Shown in pieces: positions 1 to 14,000 of a stretch of DNA of 64,000 nucleotides (positions are counted from its first letter, which is position 1; every line of letters starts with the position of its first letter). A program made the translations under genes and the position numbers. The notes below the pieces were generated by a model that was not told where the DNA came from, searched no databases, and saw nothing but the letters and a program-made list of their open reading frames with translations. Source of the DNA: Colius striatus (taxonomy: Eukaryota > Chordata > Aves > Coliiformes > Coliidae); contig NC_084761.1 of NCBI RefSeq assembly GCF_028858725.1, forward strand, positions 24,396,501 through 24,460,500, in the 5' to 3' direction.

Positions 1-34
1 CCCTTCCAACCCCTACCATTCTATAATTCTATGA
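1..34 (+). mobile_element. 3' tail of a CR1 LINE, + orientation
   Basis: The window opens in the last bases of a CR1 copy (..CCCTTCCAACCCCTACC.. then the ATTCTATGA-like tail). The body lies upstream of the window. Confidence 0.8.
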
Positions 35-200
35 CAGGCTGACTTTTAAGACATTGCATCATGCACATATTTTTTCTGTCTCAGAGTGCTTCTTGCTTGA
101 AAAAATATGCACGCTGTGTTGGTGTATTTTATTACTCTCAGATTGCATTTACAGTCAGAAATCCTTTCTCCTGTCACTTAAGGATTCAAGTAACATTATG

Positions 201-450
201 ATCACAGAATCACAGAATCTCAAGGGTTGGAAGGGACCTTGAAAGATCATCTTGTCCAATCCCCCTGCCAGAACAGGACCTCCTAGAGTAGGTCACACAT
301 GAACTCATCCAGGTGGGTTTTGAATGTTTCAAGACGAGGAGACTCAACAACCCATCTGGGCAGCCTGTTCCAGTCCTGTCACACTCACAGTGAAGAAATT
401 CTTCCTTGTAGTTCTTTAGAACCTCTTATGTTCCATCTCGTAACCTATGT
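201..450 (-). mobile_element. CR1 LINE 3' fragment, minus orientation
   Basis: Starts with the reverse-complemented tail (ATCACAGAATCACAGAATCT) and continues through the CR1 3' coding end (GGGCAGCCTGTTCCAG on the + strand, from W-NRLP on the minus strand). Truncated at its 5' end, as is normal for CR1. Confidence 0.88.
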
Positions 451-1200
451 CAAACAAGATCATAATTTTCCATAAGAAAAAGAAACTTCCTAGAAAAACC
501 CCAAATCTGAATCAGAAGTAAAAAAACTTAATCTTGCTTTTACTGCCCTATAGTTCAGATAGGTCTATTCAGACAGGAGGTTAGGGACGGAATGTTTCCT
601 TCTGCCACTGTTTGTTTCTGTCTGAAGTTGCTTGCTGTTGTGAACTCTGCATATCACACATCGTTTTGATAAATGGATACAACAGTATTCTGGAATGCTG
701 AATATTACCAAGCTTCAAATTACTGCAGGTTTCTAATCCTAATGCACAAAGAAAACTAAGAGATTCTAAATAACAGTTTGCGAGGTGTGTGCTTGTTGAG
801 AAATTACTCTGTATGACATACAATACTGAAAAATGTCTAATTTCTTTATCAGACCAGACTTTGTGCATCAGTCATCTGTCACTGACTTTAGCCATCAACT
901 ACTACTGAAGCATGGTTTCATCTTTCACTAAAGGATTAGTCCATACCATTCTCATCTGATATAGTCTTGCCCATCCATATATCTAACACCTTATTTTTAA
1001 ATGTCTCTTTCTGATTCTAACACAGAGATCATTCTTCTCAGAGGTGATGAGGAGATGATCTGTACTAATATGAGGGGAGCATTCCATTAAATCTTCCAAT
1101 AAGCTCTGAAAGAGATATAACTCTCTTTGTTGTGGGTGCACTTGAACCATTTCTGTTCTCTTCTTTCGCCAGGAAGATATGAGTGGCTGGAGTGTTTGAT
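451..1200. other. Upstream flank of MYOZ2, no gene seen
   Basis: AT-rich unique sequence between a CR1 fragment and the proposed MYOZ2 promoter. It contains a CATTCC MCAT-like core near 1080. Reading frames here are short and show no recognisable protein. Confidence 0.6.
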
Positions 1201-1201
1201 T

Positions 1202-1211
1202 CTATATATAA
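1202..1211 (+). promoter_or_regulatory. TATA-like element that is also a MEF2 consensus
   Basis: CTATATATAA fits both a TATA box and the MEF2 consensus YTAWWWWTAR. It lies about 770 nt before the MYOZ2 start codon and just before a plausible first exon. A CAGCTG E-box follows at 1223-1228 and a CATTCC (MCAT-like) core precedes at about 1080. MEF2, E-box and MCAT sites are typical of striated-muscle promoters. The function is inferred. Confidence 0.45.
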
Positions 1212-1233
1212 CCAGTTGATGTCAGCTGGATGC

Positions 1234-1408
1234 CAGTCCCTTTGAAGAGGATCAGCCCCCAGTTTGTCTCAGTACTAGGTACCATGCAGATCCAAGCACA
1301 AGGGTAGAAACCATCCTGGACCAGGCAGGTCATCCCCATGCGTAACTAACTCCTGAAGCTTGAACTAAAGGGTTCAGATCGCTTTTTTCTGTGCAACAAA
1401 ACAGTAGG
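1234..1408 (+). other. MYOZ2: Putative untranslated exon 1 of MYOZ2
   Basis: MYOZ2 genes usually begin with a non-coding exon. The best local candidate starts about 25-30 nt after the TATA-like element at 1202-1211 and ends at 1408, before a strong donor (GTAAGT at 1409-1414). Splicing from here to the acceptor at 1951-1952 would give a short 5' leader. The start is a guess from TATA spacing; only the donor is visible. Confidence 0.45.
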
Positions 1409-1952
1409 GTAAGTGTAAAATTTCCTGAAATATTTTTACATTGTATATCCTACAAACTATCATATAAAAGACATTTATGTGACCTCTTGACTCTGCAAGT
1501 AAAAAGATGTTTATTTTTTTAATTAGTTGGGAATGCATTTTCAACATCTTATTTAGTTCCTAAAATTCTTTATTAGATTAAGAAATGTAAAAATGTAATA
1601 TTTCTGAGATCATAAACCAAGATGTAATTAATATTGTTAGATCTGAATTTACATTTTTAATATAATGTGTAGATAGGAGAATGCCTAGACCACTGACACT
1701 GATTTTGCTACCAAGTTTATGTAGCAAATTCCAAGTCCATTCCTTTGATTCTTCTATCCATTGAAATGTGTTCTAGCATCTGTCTGCAAAGAAGAACTGC
1801 CAGTGTAAACTGCAAAATTAAAAGTGTAATATTTCTAGATCATAAATAACTAATTTCACTACTCAGCCATTCTAAACAGGCTATTAGAAATTAAAGTTGG
1901 CTGAATTGTTCAATCTGGCTCAACAATGTAAAAATGTGTTGTTTTTTTTCAG
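1409..1952 (+). other. MYOZ2 intron 1 (inferred)
   Basis: AT-rich sequence between the proposed donor at 1409 and the acceptor at 1951-1952. Nothing else recognised. Confidence 0.45.
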
Positions 1953-2056
1953 CAAGAAAAAATCGTATCAGAAAATCACAATGTTATCACATTCTGCCAT
2001 GGTCAAAGAGAGGAAACAACAAGCATCAGCCATTATGGATGAAATACACAGAAATG
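1953..2056 (+). CDS. MYOZ2: MYOZ2 exon 2 (first coding exon; coding part 1981-2056)
   Basis: The acceptor is a T-tract followed by AG at 1951-1952; 28 nt of leader precede ATG 1981. It encodes residues 1-25 and the first base of codon 26, then donor GTATAG at 2057. The peptide ([16 protein letters not shown]..) matches the N-terminus of vertebrate myozenin-2. Confidence 0.93.
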
Positions 2057-5000
2057 GTATAGCACTGAACCCAACTTAATGTATATGCAATGTTCTCCAG
2101 CCATTCCCACTATAATTTTGAACCATAGAGTTTAACTCTCTTACAGCTTTGTCTCTGAGTGTTTTGCCATAAATAATATTGTGGGACTATCATGCTGCCT
2201 ATGGTAACTAATCCTTTTGTAGTTGCCTCTTTTCATTTGAAAGCTATTTTCAGATGAACAACTGCTGTGGAGGAATGAAGTAATCTGACAGCTGATGTAC
2301 ATTCTGCTAGGATAGCCTTTCAGAATATTATTTGGGGTTAATAAGATGACTTCATTTTAAAAAGCTATCATCTAAGAAATGTTGGTCTGTATCCTCTTTT
2401 TTTTTTTTTGCTTTGTTTCATTTTGCTTTTTATATGATTGATAAACAATTTTGAAACAAATGTTTACATCTCTGTTCCTTCCTCTCAAACTCCATCTTTG
2501 TAACTAATTAATGCACAGCCACTGATTAATCTTAGATGAAGAAATTTTACTCGTCTTTTCTGTTGTTATGCTGATGAAAATGCAGACACTTATGAGAAGG
2601 TAGTTTGATTTTCTAAAACACGTTCTTATAATTATGCTTCTAGTCTGATAACTTAAGAAACAAATAACTCAGTTGGGAACACACATCTGCTTAGCTTTCC
2701 TTGGGTATGTGCTGGACGTTTTTGAGAACTTCCAGTCCTCCCCATGAAGCCTTTTTTACCATCTCTGTAAAAGATCAATGTTTTAAAAGTGATAAGTACC
2801 CCAGAAGCCTCTCTGAAAAAATATTAATATTTAGAATTTATTAAAATTATACTGTTCATATAGGATAAAATAATGAACATTAAATTCCAGTATCAAAATT
2901 TTAGGCATTTGCTACAAAGAATTTGGTGATGGTTTCTGTACTCACTGACCATTGTGACAGTATGCCCTTGAAGATTTCATTACAAGAACTCCTTTTTTCG
3001 TTTGGGTTATGGGTTTTTTTGGTATTGAAAACCCAAGTACTATATGGGCCTCAAATAGTCTGAATGAGCTCTTCAGGGGAAAAAAAAAAAAAAAGAAAAA
3101 GTCTTTCATATGTGTTTTTGTGAATTTCATATAGTAAATGTTGATACTATTTGTAGTAATACTAAGAAATCTACCATACAGTCCTTTAAATCGTTGGCAT
3201 TATTGGATATCTTTGGCATTGGATAATATTTGGAAGATCATTGGCGAGTGCCAATTGGATGCTTGACATTTGTCTCACATAATATGCCCTTCTTATTATT
3301 TGCATATTAACAGATTTGCTATCATATTTGGACTCATACATGTAGACATGACAGCTTATTCTACAAGATATCCTGTGTTTTTTGATTACTGAAAGCAATA
3401 CTAACTCTGTAAGTGTACATTCTAAAACGCCTCTTCTTTGGATGCCTGGTAAAAACCCCATGACACATGGTAAAAACCTCATGAAATTTCATGGAATGGG
3501 CTAATAAGAGTCTGAAATTTATAACTGTACAAGCTCAGTGAAAACAGCTAAGAAACAAAAGGATAACACAGAGTATATGGTAATTCTTTGGGACCAAATC
3601 TGAACAATTCTTAAAAAGATGAAGGAGAAATACAATTTTTAAATGGCTAAATTCAGCTCTATTAATTTTTGACATTTTCGTTTCTCTAATTGTTAATTCA
3701 ACAAGCATAACCTGAGACCTGGAATGATGTAATTCACCTGGCAATTGCATATAAATTCAGTGTACTGTTTCAGCCAGTCTCACATCTATGAAACTCTCCA
3801 CTGTTAATGGAGGTAAACACTAACAGAAGATTCTGCAACACAAGCCCTGGTAGCCTGGAATGACATGCAGAAAGCATACCTGCTACATTTTTATTTCAGT
3901 CTCTTTTTATTGTAATGCTTTTGTGTAAATAGTGAATCTCAAATTCCTTGTTAAAAGATATTCATAGTAGAAACAGTTGTTGATACAACAAGAAACCAGC
4001 CAGTGTCTCAAAAATTACTGATCTCTGGGCAAGACTGCTAACGACTGAAAAGAGACCTCTCCTGATGGCTTGTGAGACAGAGTATTTCAGAGAAGTTGCC
4101 ATGTCATAAAATACTGCAGGAATAGACACTAATTGTAAGTCCTCTTACAGTCTCAGAAGAGAGACTGTAGTGTGGATGTAGTGACCTCCCCGACCTCTGG
4201 ACCTCTGGTTTTTCATTGGCAGTCTTGGACTAATCATAACATTTCTAAGGCCACTTGGTAGAATTACACACGTATGTAAATGCAGATGTTTAAGGAAGCC
4301 CTTAGAGTTCATCAGGTTATCCTTCAATTGCACTTAACATGTCCAATTCTATACTATTTCTTAAATAGTAGCTCTTCTTCAGTAGCTCCATGATTAACTA
4401 TCTTTCATGATATAGCTGAAAAAATCTTATTTCTGATAGTACAACAAGCATAATATCTGATATTCATTACTAAAAGTTAAAATCCAGATTAAGGCATTTA
4501 GAAGATTGTAAACTGCAGGATTAAAGGGGTATTAGTGAATGTAGGAGAAACTATATAAATCATATTTAAATACAATCTGTTATGATTTTAAGCACAGGAC
4601 AGGAAGGACTTGGCAGGAACAAAATAAGAAATCAAGCTAAAAGGTTAAGACGTGCATTAAACTATGTATTGAACTTCCAGTATTAATTTACAATGTCTGT
4701 TTATCACATTGATGTTCTCCTTCTGTCATCCTCTGTATGTCCTCCTTTTCTCATTCTTCATCACCTTTTCTGCACTAACACTGAAACAATCCCTAGACAC
4801 ATCATAAAACCAGGCAGATGATTAGATTTTAGTTGGCAAAGGACTCAAATAAACTTCACACTTCTGTTTTTGGGATGCTGCCTGAACACACAATGGTACA
4901 CAAGTGTAGTTTACAAAGTACCTTGGAGCCTTCAGTTAACATTAATGAGAACAGTACGTATATAAGGGAACAGCAAGGCCCCAAACAGATAACATTCATT

Positions 5001-8000
5001 ATGTCCCAGGGAATACTGAGTGGTTTGGACAGAGACCTGCAATCATCTTGGCAACCCAGTCTCTGAGGATGTACACTCTACCCACTCAGTAAAAAGAAGA
5101 AAGGCTTTTTCTATGTGAAAATGTTGCTGATTTGAGGGGTAAAGTTCTTCCTGTGTACTAACATAAGACCACCCAAAAGTCTGTATCCCTGCAGTAATCT
5201 GGAGAAATTATAAAATCAAAGTATGACTTTTGGGCCTAAATGTCAAGCCACAGGCCAATAACTAGTGCACTTATCTCAATCACAGAGCTAAAACGCCACT
5301 ACAATCTGTCACTGATATGGCTACACTGGGCAAGCTGAGTCATTTTCTTCCATGTTAAGAACTCTCTGTTATGTAGTTACCTCTTAAATAACAGGAGGTT
5401 GTTAGGATTCTTTGCACATACTATTTTTAAAGCAGAAGTGCGTGCTTCAGCTGACGATACAGTTAGCTTGCTCCAGCTTAATCTACTGCAAACACTCAAT
5501 TTAAATCAGTATGAACAGAAGAAGATCAACAGTGATGCACTCCAAGGCCTGCAAACTTGTTTGATCTACTACATGGAAAACTCTTGTCTATCAGCTTTGG
5601 CTAAATATTTAATACACCTGTCTTAATTAAGTCTTCTTATATGTCAGCAAATCATATTGTTTTTCCAATATAAAGTTACTAGGACACATACGCCATGTTG
5701 AATACACGATTTACTCAAAATGAAACTCTGCATATGCAGTATAAACTGTGGCATTAGGTACCTTCAGCAGTTAATTAATTTGCAATGTTAATTTTAAACG
5801 GGGCTTTCTTGGTGCTTACTCTGGAAGCAAGATATTGTATCTACCATATAATTTGCTTTTATTTAATTTTAATGCATTAAAATATATGTCAAAGTTCAGA
5901 ATTTTAAATCCTATAGGCCAAAAGAATATACGAAGAATAGAATGTCTGAAAGACATAAAAGAATGTGGATCAAAGATACATGCTAAATTAATCTAATCCT
6001 CAAAGCACACTGCATCTTCCTGTTTTTATTCCTGAAGTTTATGAACAGCTGAGGAGAACAATTTCAATTAATAAGATGACAAATATTAAAGAAAGTGGCA
6101 ACAGAAAATATTTTCTTAACAATTCTGGTTTTACTGTGCAATACAATTATTGTTATATTGTTAAATTCTACAACTTTCTAAGCAGAAATCAAATTGTTCA
6201 GTGCTGAGGACATCCAGTGAAAGAGATTCAATTACTAAGCAACAGTTTGCTCATTGCCACCAGCACCCAAGTTGCCACAATATTACCATAAAGATGAATG
6301 GTAGAGTTTCAGATATTTAGAGTTCTCCATTTAAAGATGCAATTGATTTCCCCTTCCCCTGCTTATGCATTTCCATTTTCAAATACCCTAGGAGGTCACA
6401 AAAGACAACTGTTTCCTCTTAGAGAAAAAGGTAGTCATTCCTAGAAGCATGTTGTAATTCTTTGTTGGGGCTCCATTTTCAACACCTTGAGCTTTATTTT
6501 TACAGCTTCTTTAAAAATAGTTAAAAAATACTAGTTAATAAAGACTTTCTAATGCAACTTTTCTTAAAACATGCCATGGATTTCAAAAGAAAGCAGAATT
6601 TTAAAGAGTAATAGAAAATAAAATGTTTATAAGCAACAAGAAACTGGTAGATATGTTTAAAAGGGGCTATCTGCTCATCTATTCAATGCAGGATATGGAA
6701 AGTTAAGTGAAGGTTTGATGTGAGGTCAGATGGAATTTTGTTCCTGATTTCAGTGGAAGCAAGTTTTTACTAGTCTGGTATTAAGACAGTGTGTAGAACA
6801 TTATAGACCTGTTTTTAATAACATCTGGATGCCATTCAACTGAAGCAAACTTTGAAAATACAGGTTTGCAGTGTTCAATATCCTGCTTCAAAATTTTGGA
6901 GGTATGATTAATTACCCTAACACCATGTAAAGCTATGCTATGTGTTAGATAAGCATGCATTAACACATTATTGGATTTCAGGTGTGGGATATGCAATATC
7001 AGGCATTTAAGAAAAACAGAGGTATGTATTTATCCATTGTATTGCAGTCTCACCCAGCTTAAACCTTGGAAAAAAGGTCAGCATCCCCAGAGATATCATG
7101 GTAGAAGAACTATCGACACTCAGCAACAGAGGTGCAAGACTCTTCAAGAGACGTCAGCGTAGATCTGACAAATACACATATGAAAATTATCATTATGTAG
7201 CAAACAAGCCAAGAAATGTGAGTATTTTGTAATAATTTATTAACAAAATAATGTGAGACCAGCTTGGGTTGCCTTAGTGCTCGTAAGATACATTTTGAAT
7301 GATTGATTTGAAGTTTCAAGCATAAGAAAAGCAAAATTCTGTACCAGAATGAGGCTAACATGGAGTGAGCCATTTGTATTTTATTGAGCTCCTACAGACA
7401 AATAAAAAAAATCTGAAATCTTAAGAGTTAAGGACATTAGATTCAAATAATTCTCATTCAAATCTTAGGTTACCAGTGATCAGAGTTCTTCTGTAATAAT
7501 TTGCTTGTTGACAACTGAAAATTAACAAGGCAATGTGAAAATTAACTAGATAATGATATTCAAAAGATTGGAGAAAATAAGTGTCTGTTTCATGCAATCA
7601 TTAAGTATTTTTATTAAAATAGGTTCACAGAATCACAGAATCTCAAGGGCTGGAAGGGACCTCGAAAGATCATCTAGTCCAACCTCCCTGCCAGCGCAGG
7701 ACTACCTAGAGTAGGTCACACAGGAACTCATCCAGGTGGGTTTTGAATGTCTCCAGAGAAGGAGATTCAACAAACCATCTGGGCAGCCTGTTCCAGTGCT
7801 TCCTCACCTGAACAGTGAAGAAGTTTTTCCTCATGTTTCTTTGGAACCTCTTATGCTCTAGGTTGGTGGTCTCAGTGTGGTTCCCACACAGTAAAATGAC
7901 TTTCACAACTAGCACTAATACACTTCTGCTCCACATGCCTCAACAGGGAGAAAAAGCATGGAGCTTGTCACCGAAAGATGCATTGGTCCTTTGGGAACTG

Positions 8001-11000
8001 GGTTAAAGCATTAGTGATTTTCTAGGAATCCTCATGGCAGGGACTAAACTCATCTGATGTGTGTCTCATCTGTGGCATTTAAAAAATATTTAAACCTTTT
8101 GTTAACCTCTGAAAATGAGACAACAATATTCATAAATTTTACCTATATCTCCAATGTGATGCAAAGTTCAATGAATGAACTCTGCCCAGTCAAATGCAGT
8201 ATGCAAACAACTCTTCTGATTCGATTCCACTATTTTATTAAATTATGTTTCTCAGTTACATTTTTGCATTCCCACCAATTTCAGATACAAAGGTACACAA
8301 CTAAAGAAGCTCTTAAGCTTATTGGGCAAGCTTGACACTCATAAGTCAATAGGACCTTATGGGATGCATCCAAGAGTGCTGAGAGAGCTGGCTGATGTGG
8401 TTTCTAAGCCACTCTCCATCATTTCTGAAGAATTATTGAGGACAGGTGAGGTGCCTGAGAACTGGAGAAAAGCCATTGTCACCCCAGTCCATAAAAAGGG
8501 CTGGATGCCGACCCAGGAAACTACAGGCTGGCCAGCCTCACATCCATCCCTGGAAAGGCAATGGAAAAACTCATCCTGAATGTTGTTCGTAAACATACAA
8601 AGTAAAAGGTGGTTAGCAGAAGAAATCAACATGGATTCAACAAAGGGAAATTCTATTTGACCAACCTGATAGCCTTCTACGAGAGCATAACTGGCTGGCT
8701 AAATGAGGGAAGAGCAGTGGATGTCATCTTCCTTGACTTCAGCAAGGCTTTGACACTGTCTCCCATAACATCCTCATCAGAAAGCTCAAGCAGTGTGGCT
8801 TGGATGAGTGGACAGTGAGGTGAATCGAGAGCTGTCTGAATGACAGAACCCAGAGGATGGTGATCAATGGCACAGAATCAAGTTGGAGGTCTGTGGCCAG
8901 TGGAGTTCCACAGGGATCGATTCTGGGGCCAGTCTTGTTCAACATCTTCATCAACGACCTGGATGAGGGGACAGAGTGTACCCTCAGCATGTTTCCCACT
9001 GACACCAAACTGGGAGGACTGGCTGATTCCCCAGAAGGCTGTGCTGCCATTCAGCGGGATCTCCACATGCTTGAGAGTTGGGCAGAGAGGAACCTCATGA
9101 GGTGCAACAAGGACAAGTGCAGAGTCCTATGCCTTGGAAGGAACAACCCCATGCACCAGTAGAGGCTGGGGATTATCTGCCAGAGAGCAGCTCTGCAGAG
9201 AGAGACTGGGAGTCCTGGTTGATAACGTTTGTAACCATGAGCCAGCAATGTGCCCTCGTGGACAAGAAGGCCAATGACATCCTAGGATGCATCAAGAAGA
9301 GTGTGGCTAGCAGACTGAGGAAGTTTCTGCTCTCCCTGTGCTCTGCCCTGGTGAGGCCTCATCTGGAGTACTGTGTCCAGTTCTGGGCTCCTCAGCTCAA
9401 GAGGGACAGAGAACTTCAGGAGAGAGTCCAGCGCAGGGCCACCAAGATGATCAGGGGACTGGAGCATCTTTCATATGAGGAAAAGCTGCGGGAACTAGGG
9501 CTGTTTAGTCTGGAGAAGAGAAGGCTGAGGGGGGATCTCATTAATATTTAAAAGTATATAAATGGCGGATGTCAAGAGGTTGGGGCATCCGTTTTTTCTA
9601 TTGTATCTAGTGACAGGACAAGGGGTAATGGGATGAAGCTGGAACACAAAAAGTTCTATGTAAACATAAGAGAAAACTATTTTACTGTGAGGGTAATGGA
9701 GCACTGGAACAGGCTGCCCAGGGAGGGTGTGGAGTCTCCTCTGGAGGTCTTCAAAACTCACCTGGACATGTTTCCTGTGTGACCTGATCCCGGTGGACCT
9801 GCTTCTGCAGGGGGGTTGTACTAGATGATCTCTAAAGGTCTCTTCTAACCCCTACCATTCTGTGATTGTATGAATTCGTCCCAGTACTTTTACGCTACTT
9901 TCAAGATGAAAAGACATGAAACAAAAGTCAATTATTATTAATTAACCTAGAGAGTATTTCTTGTAGAAGAGTAATTTTCTTTCTCTGAAGGTTTTACAAC
10001 TAATCATTGCACAGATGGTGCTATGATTGTGTTAGCTTTCAGTCCCTACAGAATCATTTTGATTCAATTCTAAAATATTTTTGTTCCCTCCTTAAAAAAG
10101 CAAATCTTTATATTTTATTGACTATAAAGGGAAATACACTTGTAATACTATGGTGTTAACATTTCCCATAAGGAAAAAAAAAAACTTTACTCAAAAAAAG
10201 GTACATCTTAATATCCCATGTCGCAGAAGATTTTTTTTTTAGCTATTTTGAGTTTGCTTGATCACTCACTCAACAGAAATTAAATTTCACATGGATCAAG
10301 TGGAATCCCATTTGAGTTTTGACAAATCTGCCTTTTAAAAATAAATCCATACAAAACAAGTCCCAGATAAAAAATCTGAGTAACTCTAAACTATTATTAG
10401 AACAATATTATCTAGAAGCTCACCTATGAATAGTTCCTCCCATTTCTCCCTCTACTGAGTATTAGAAGCTGTATAGATAAATTCTGAGCACACCACCATC
10501 AATCTGGTCAGAGTTTCTGTATGCAGTTCCATGTTTTTGCTCCAAAGGCTGACACGTCAGTTCCCCTCTAGTCTACTTCTTCCACAAAACCACAAAGAGT
10601 ACACATGTTGAACATCCAATACAATATTCTGATGTGAAAAAATTATGTCTTTTTTGTTTCTCTTCCCTTCCCATTTAGCCACCACTGGTGTTGTCTTCAT
10701 AGTCTTTACAATTCTGTGTGCCAAAATTAATCTTTTTAACATATTTCAGGGTGGCTAGAAAATATTCTGCCTTGATCCTTTTTTTCAAGTTTGAACAGGT
10801 ATTATTTGCTTGCTCCTCTACTTTAAGAAACTCTAAAATAGTCTATATTTAAATTGCTTTTAGCTTATGTGTCATAGCTAAAATAAGATACTGACTTATT
10901 ATGAGACTCTAGTCCTCTATTTATGTAACAATGATGAAGCCTTTGGATGTTTCCTTAGAAGCAATGACCCAACAGGAGGGTGGAAAATAACAGCATATCA

Positions 11001-14000
11001 TCAATCTCCACAAAGTGACCTGCGCTGAAGTTGTTATTTCTATGACAAATAAAGGAAAACAAAAACCCAAACAAAAGCAATTCAATAAATGCAGTGAAAT
11101 TTCAATGGGAAGAGATGCTTTGAAGAATCAGTGCTTTGAAACTCAGATGACTCAAACTTGCAAGATTTCTTAAATCTTTGGGTGGCTAGTGTGCTCAAGC
11201 TCACACCACTTCCAATCCTTTCCACAAAGCATTCACACACATGTAATACAGACATTGAAAATTGTGCTAAGATATCATTCTTAACACCAAAAAATTATAA
11301 TTTTTTGTTTACATATGCAATGTAAGAGAATTGTGAAACTGTTTCATCTTCTGGGTGACAGACAGAAAATCCTGAGGAGTGTTATCTAGCAAACAGGATA
11401 CCAAACGGCAGGACAGTAGGCCTTTGGATAGTATATCCTGGGTCTCAGATCTGGGGCTGTAAACGCCAACCCTCAACAGAGAATCAGAGAGGCGCTTTTT
11501 TTTTCTGCCTGTGTTGTGATTGATACTTATTTCTATTTGAATACAGCGTGGAGAGCCTATACAGAGTGTCAGAATGGATGGCCTTAGTGTGGAGGGAATT
11601 CCCCAGCATGCACCAATGACACCTCCTAATACACCTGATCCCCGGAGCCCACCACATCCTGACAACATAGCCCCAGGTAATATATGAGTTTACAGACATT
11701 GAATCTATTTAATTCTTATGTCAGAGCAGAAGAAGGATGTCTTTATAAAGCGGTATCTTCAACAAGAATTTATTCATGGACTTACTATAAGAAAGCTATA
11801 AATTTGAGTCAGGTGAGTAACCACAATCTCCCACAGAAATGTGCTCTTCAGTTGCTTCGGTTCGTTCTCAAAGATTTTATACTTTTGTACTACTTCTCCC
11901 TAAACTGAAAACATACACTAATATCAAGAGAGACTGCTTCTTTATTTACTGGTCTTATAAACCTTGAGATACAGATCCTCAGATTTAAAATCAGATTAAT
12001 ATACTGATTTTTCCTTGCCAAATCACTTTGTTTCTAACATGTCCCACATAACTCAACATTCTGAAAGTTATCCACTGTAGTTTAATTACCCATAAATGTA
12101 CATTTGAAGTCACTGTAAGTTTTGCCAGAAACCTTTACAGAAGAGTAACTTAAAAAGGAGTTTGCCTCTGGCTGCATAAACTGTTCTTTTTAAGTCCTTA
12201 ACTGTGAGGGTACTGTTGTCTTTATTTAAAGCAGTGAGCTACAAGAAGGCTTTATTATGTATTTTTTAAAGTCTAGAGAAGGGTAATTTGTTTTAAATAA
12301 TTTATTCAGTGATATAGCCCTTCTTCCTGTTGATGAATTATCCATGAGCAGACTGTGGTTTTTACAAATTCATTCTTTGTTCAGAATTACTCAATGCATG
12401 TTTTGTGCAGACCTTTTCCAGTCTATGCAAACTAGGTCAATGCTACTCTGTTATGGACTGCTAAGACTCTGTGCATCCAGTGGTCAAATATAATGCAAAC
12501 AGAGGCAACTTCCATTGCTAAGACACGACAGAAATCTTCAAGTCTTTCTTTAGGCAGAAAAGGTCTGGCAAAAGGAGTAGACATGAAACCAAAGGAGCTT
12601 TTTAAGCTTATAGAAGGAAACTGCATTAATTTAATGAGCTAGATGTAGTGGGAGGGTAAAAGAGTAGAACAGATTGCCCTTGTTTTAGAAATAAATAGTA
12701 TAACTCTTATAATTGGATAATCCCTTGCTGGTTTTAATTCTTTAAATTGTACATTAAGGACTGGTGGCCTCTGTCAACTCTCCCCCCACCCCTGGCCATT
12801 TTGTACTTGGCTTAAGAAGAAATCACACTGAATATGGAATTTATTTATTTAGTAAAATAAATACTGATTCTGATCACAGACTGTTCATCCTGTGATTATG
12901 CAGAGAAAACAACTATTTCTTCACTTTTTCAGATGATCAAAAGGACCAGAGAACCAAGTAGGAAGGGCATTGTAAAGCATCTAAGGCAGAGGCAAAGACA
13001 AAAACTCCATCAAAATGGCTGTGATCCTAAATCCTTTTAATATTGTCAGAAAAAAAATCTCCCAAAGACTGTAGAATTATCTTAGTTTTACCCAAATGGT
13101 TGTTTAAAAATTCTTTTTTGATCATTCAGCCGAAGAGTTGTGTAGCTATAGTTTAGTTTCCAACACATGCTTATAATGATAGAAACAAATTTATAAAAAT
13201 CTAAAATAAACTTCACCTCCAAAGAGGGTGGAATACATTGTAGTAGTTACCTAAAAGGCTACAAAACTCCCCCTGCCATCTTTCTGGTTCCTTGTAGCTT
13301 TGGCCAGGTGACTTGAACCAATTGTTCATTTTACCTAACTGTGAAATGATGGTTATGCTACTTCCTAGTTATATAGGCTGCTGATAAGGAAGCACAAAAT
13401 GCAAAGCATTATTGTAAGGATTTTGCCTTGATCTCCTTGCAGGATATTCTGGACCACTGAAAGAAATTCCTCCTGAAAAGTTCAACTCTACTTCTGTGCC
13501 AAAGTATTATCAATCTCCTTGGATAGAAGCCATTAGGGATGATCCAGAGCTGCTGGAAGCTTTATATCCTAAACTTTTTAAACCTGAAGCAAAGCCAGAA
13601 CTACCTGACTACAGAAGCTTTAACAGGTAATTCTGAATGGACACTTAATTTTACAGTGCAGAGAAGAATTGCTATGAAATGAAACATTTGCAAGTGTATG
13701 CATAAACATGAAGGTGCTCACAGATTACAAATGGTAAACTAGAGTATAAAGGAAAAAAATAGTCTCTCCCTAGAGTATGAACCCAAAATTAAATTGTAGA
13801 ACTAGGAATGTAAGTTGAAATGTTCAAAATACTGAAAGAAAGGAAGAAAGTATCAGAATCCAGTGTACTCAACAAATGGGAAACTTAGGCTACAGCAACG
13901 CCTTAAACTCCTTTTATATTTCTGTTGTTGAATTCAATACAGGATCATAAGATCTATCAGGGAAACAGTAAAATTTTTTAATACAACTCTCATGGCTTGT

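Larger units (their letters stand above)
7218..11546 (+). other. MYOZ2 intron 3
   Basis: Intron of about 4.3 kb with two CR1 copies in opposite orientation (7624-7868 and 8327-9872). The rest, 7869-8326 and 9873-11546, is AT-rich unique sequence with nothing recognised. Confidence 0.85.

Noticed and set aside
6511-6520. MEF2-like TTAAAAATAG in MYOZ2 intron 2, and CTATTTTTAG near 43330
   Set aside because: The degenerate consensus is expected every few kb in AT-rich DNA; isolated sites carry little weight.
9078-9551. 157-codon frame considered as a host gene
   Set aside because: Its sequence is the C-terminal end of a CR1 polyprotein inside a decayed LINE.
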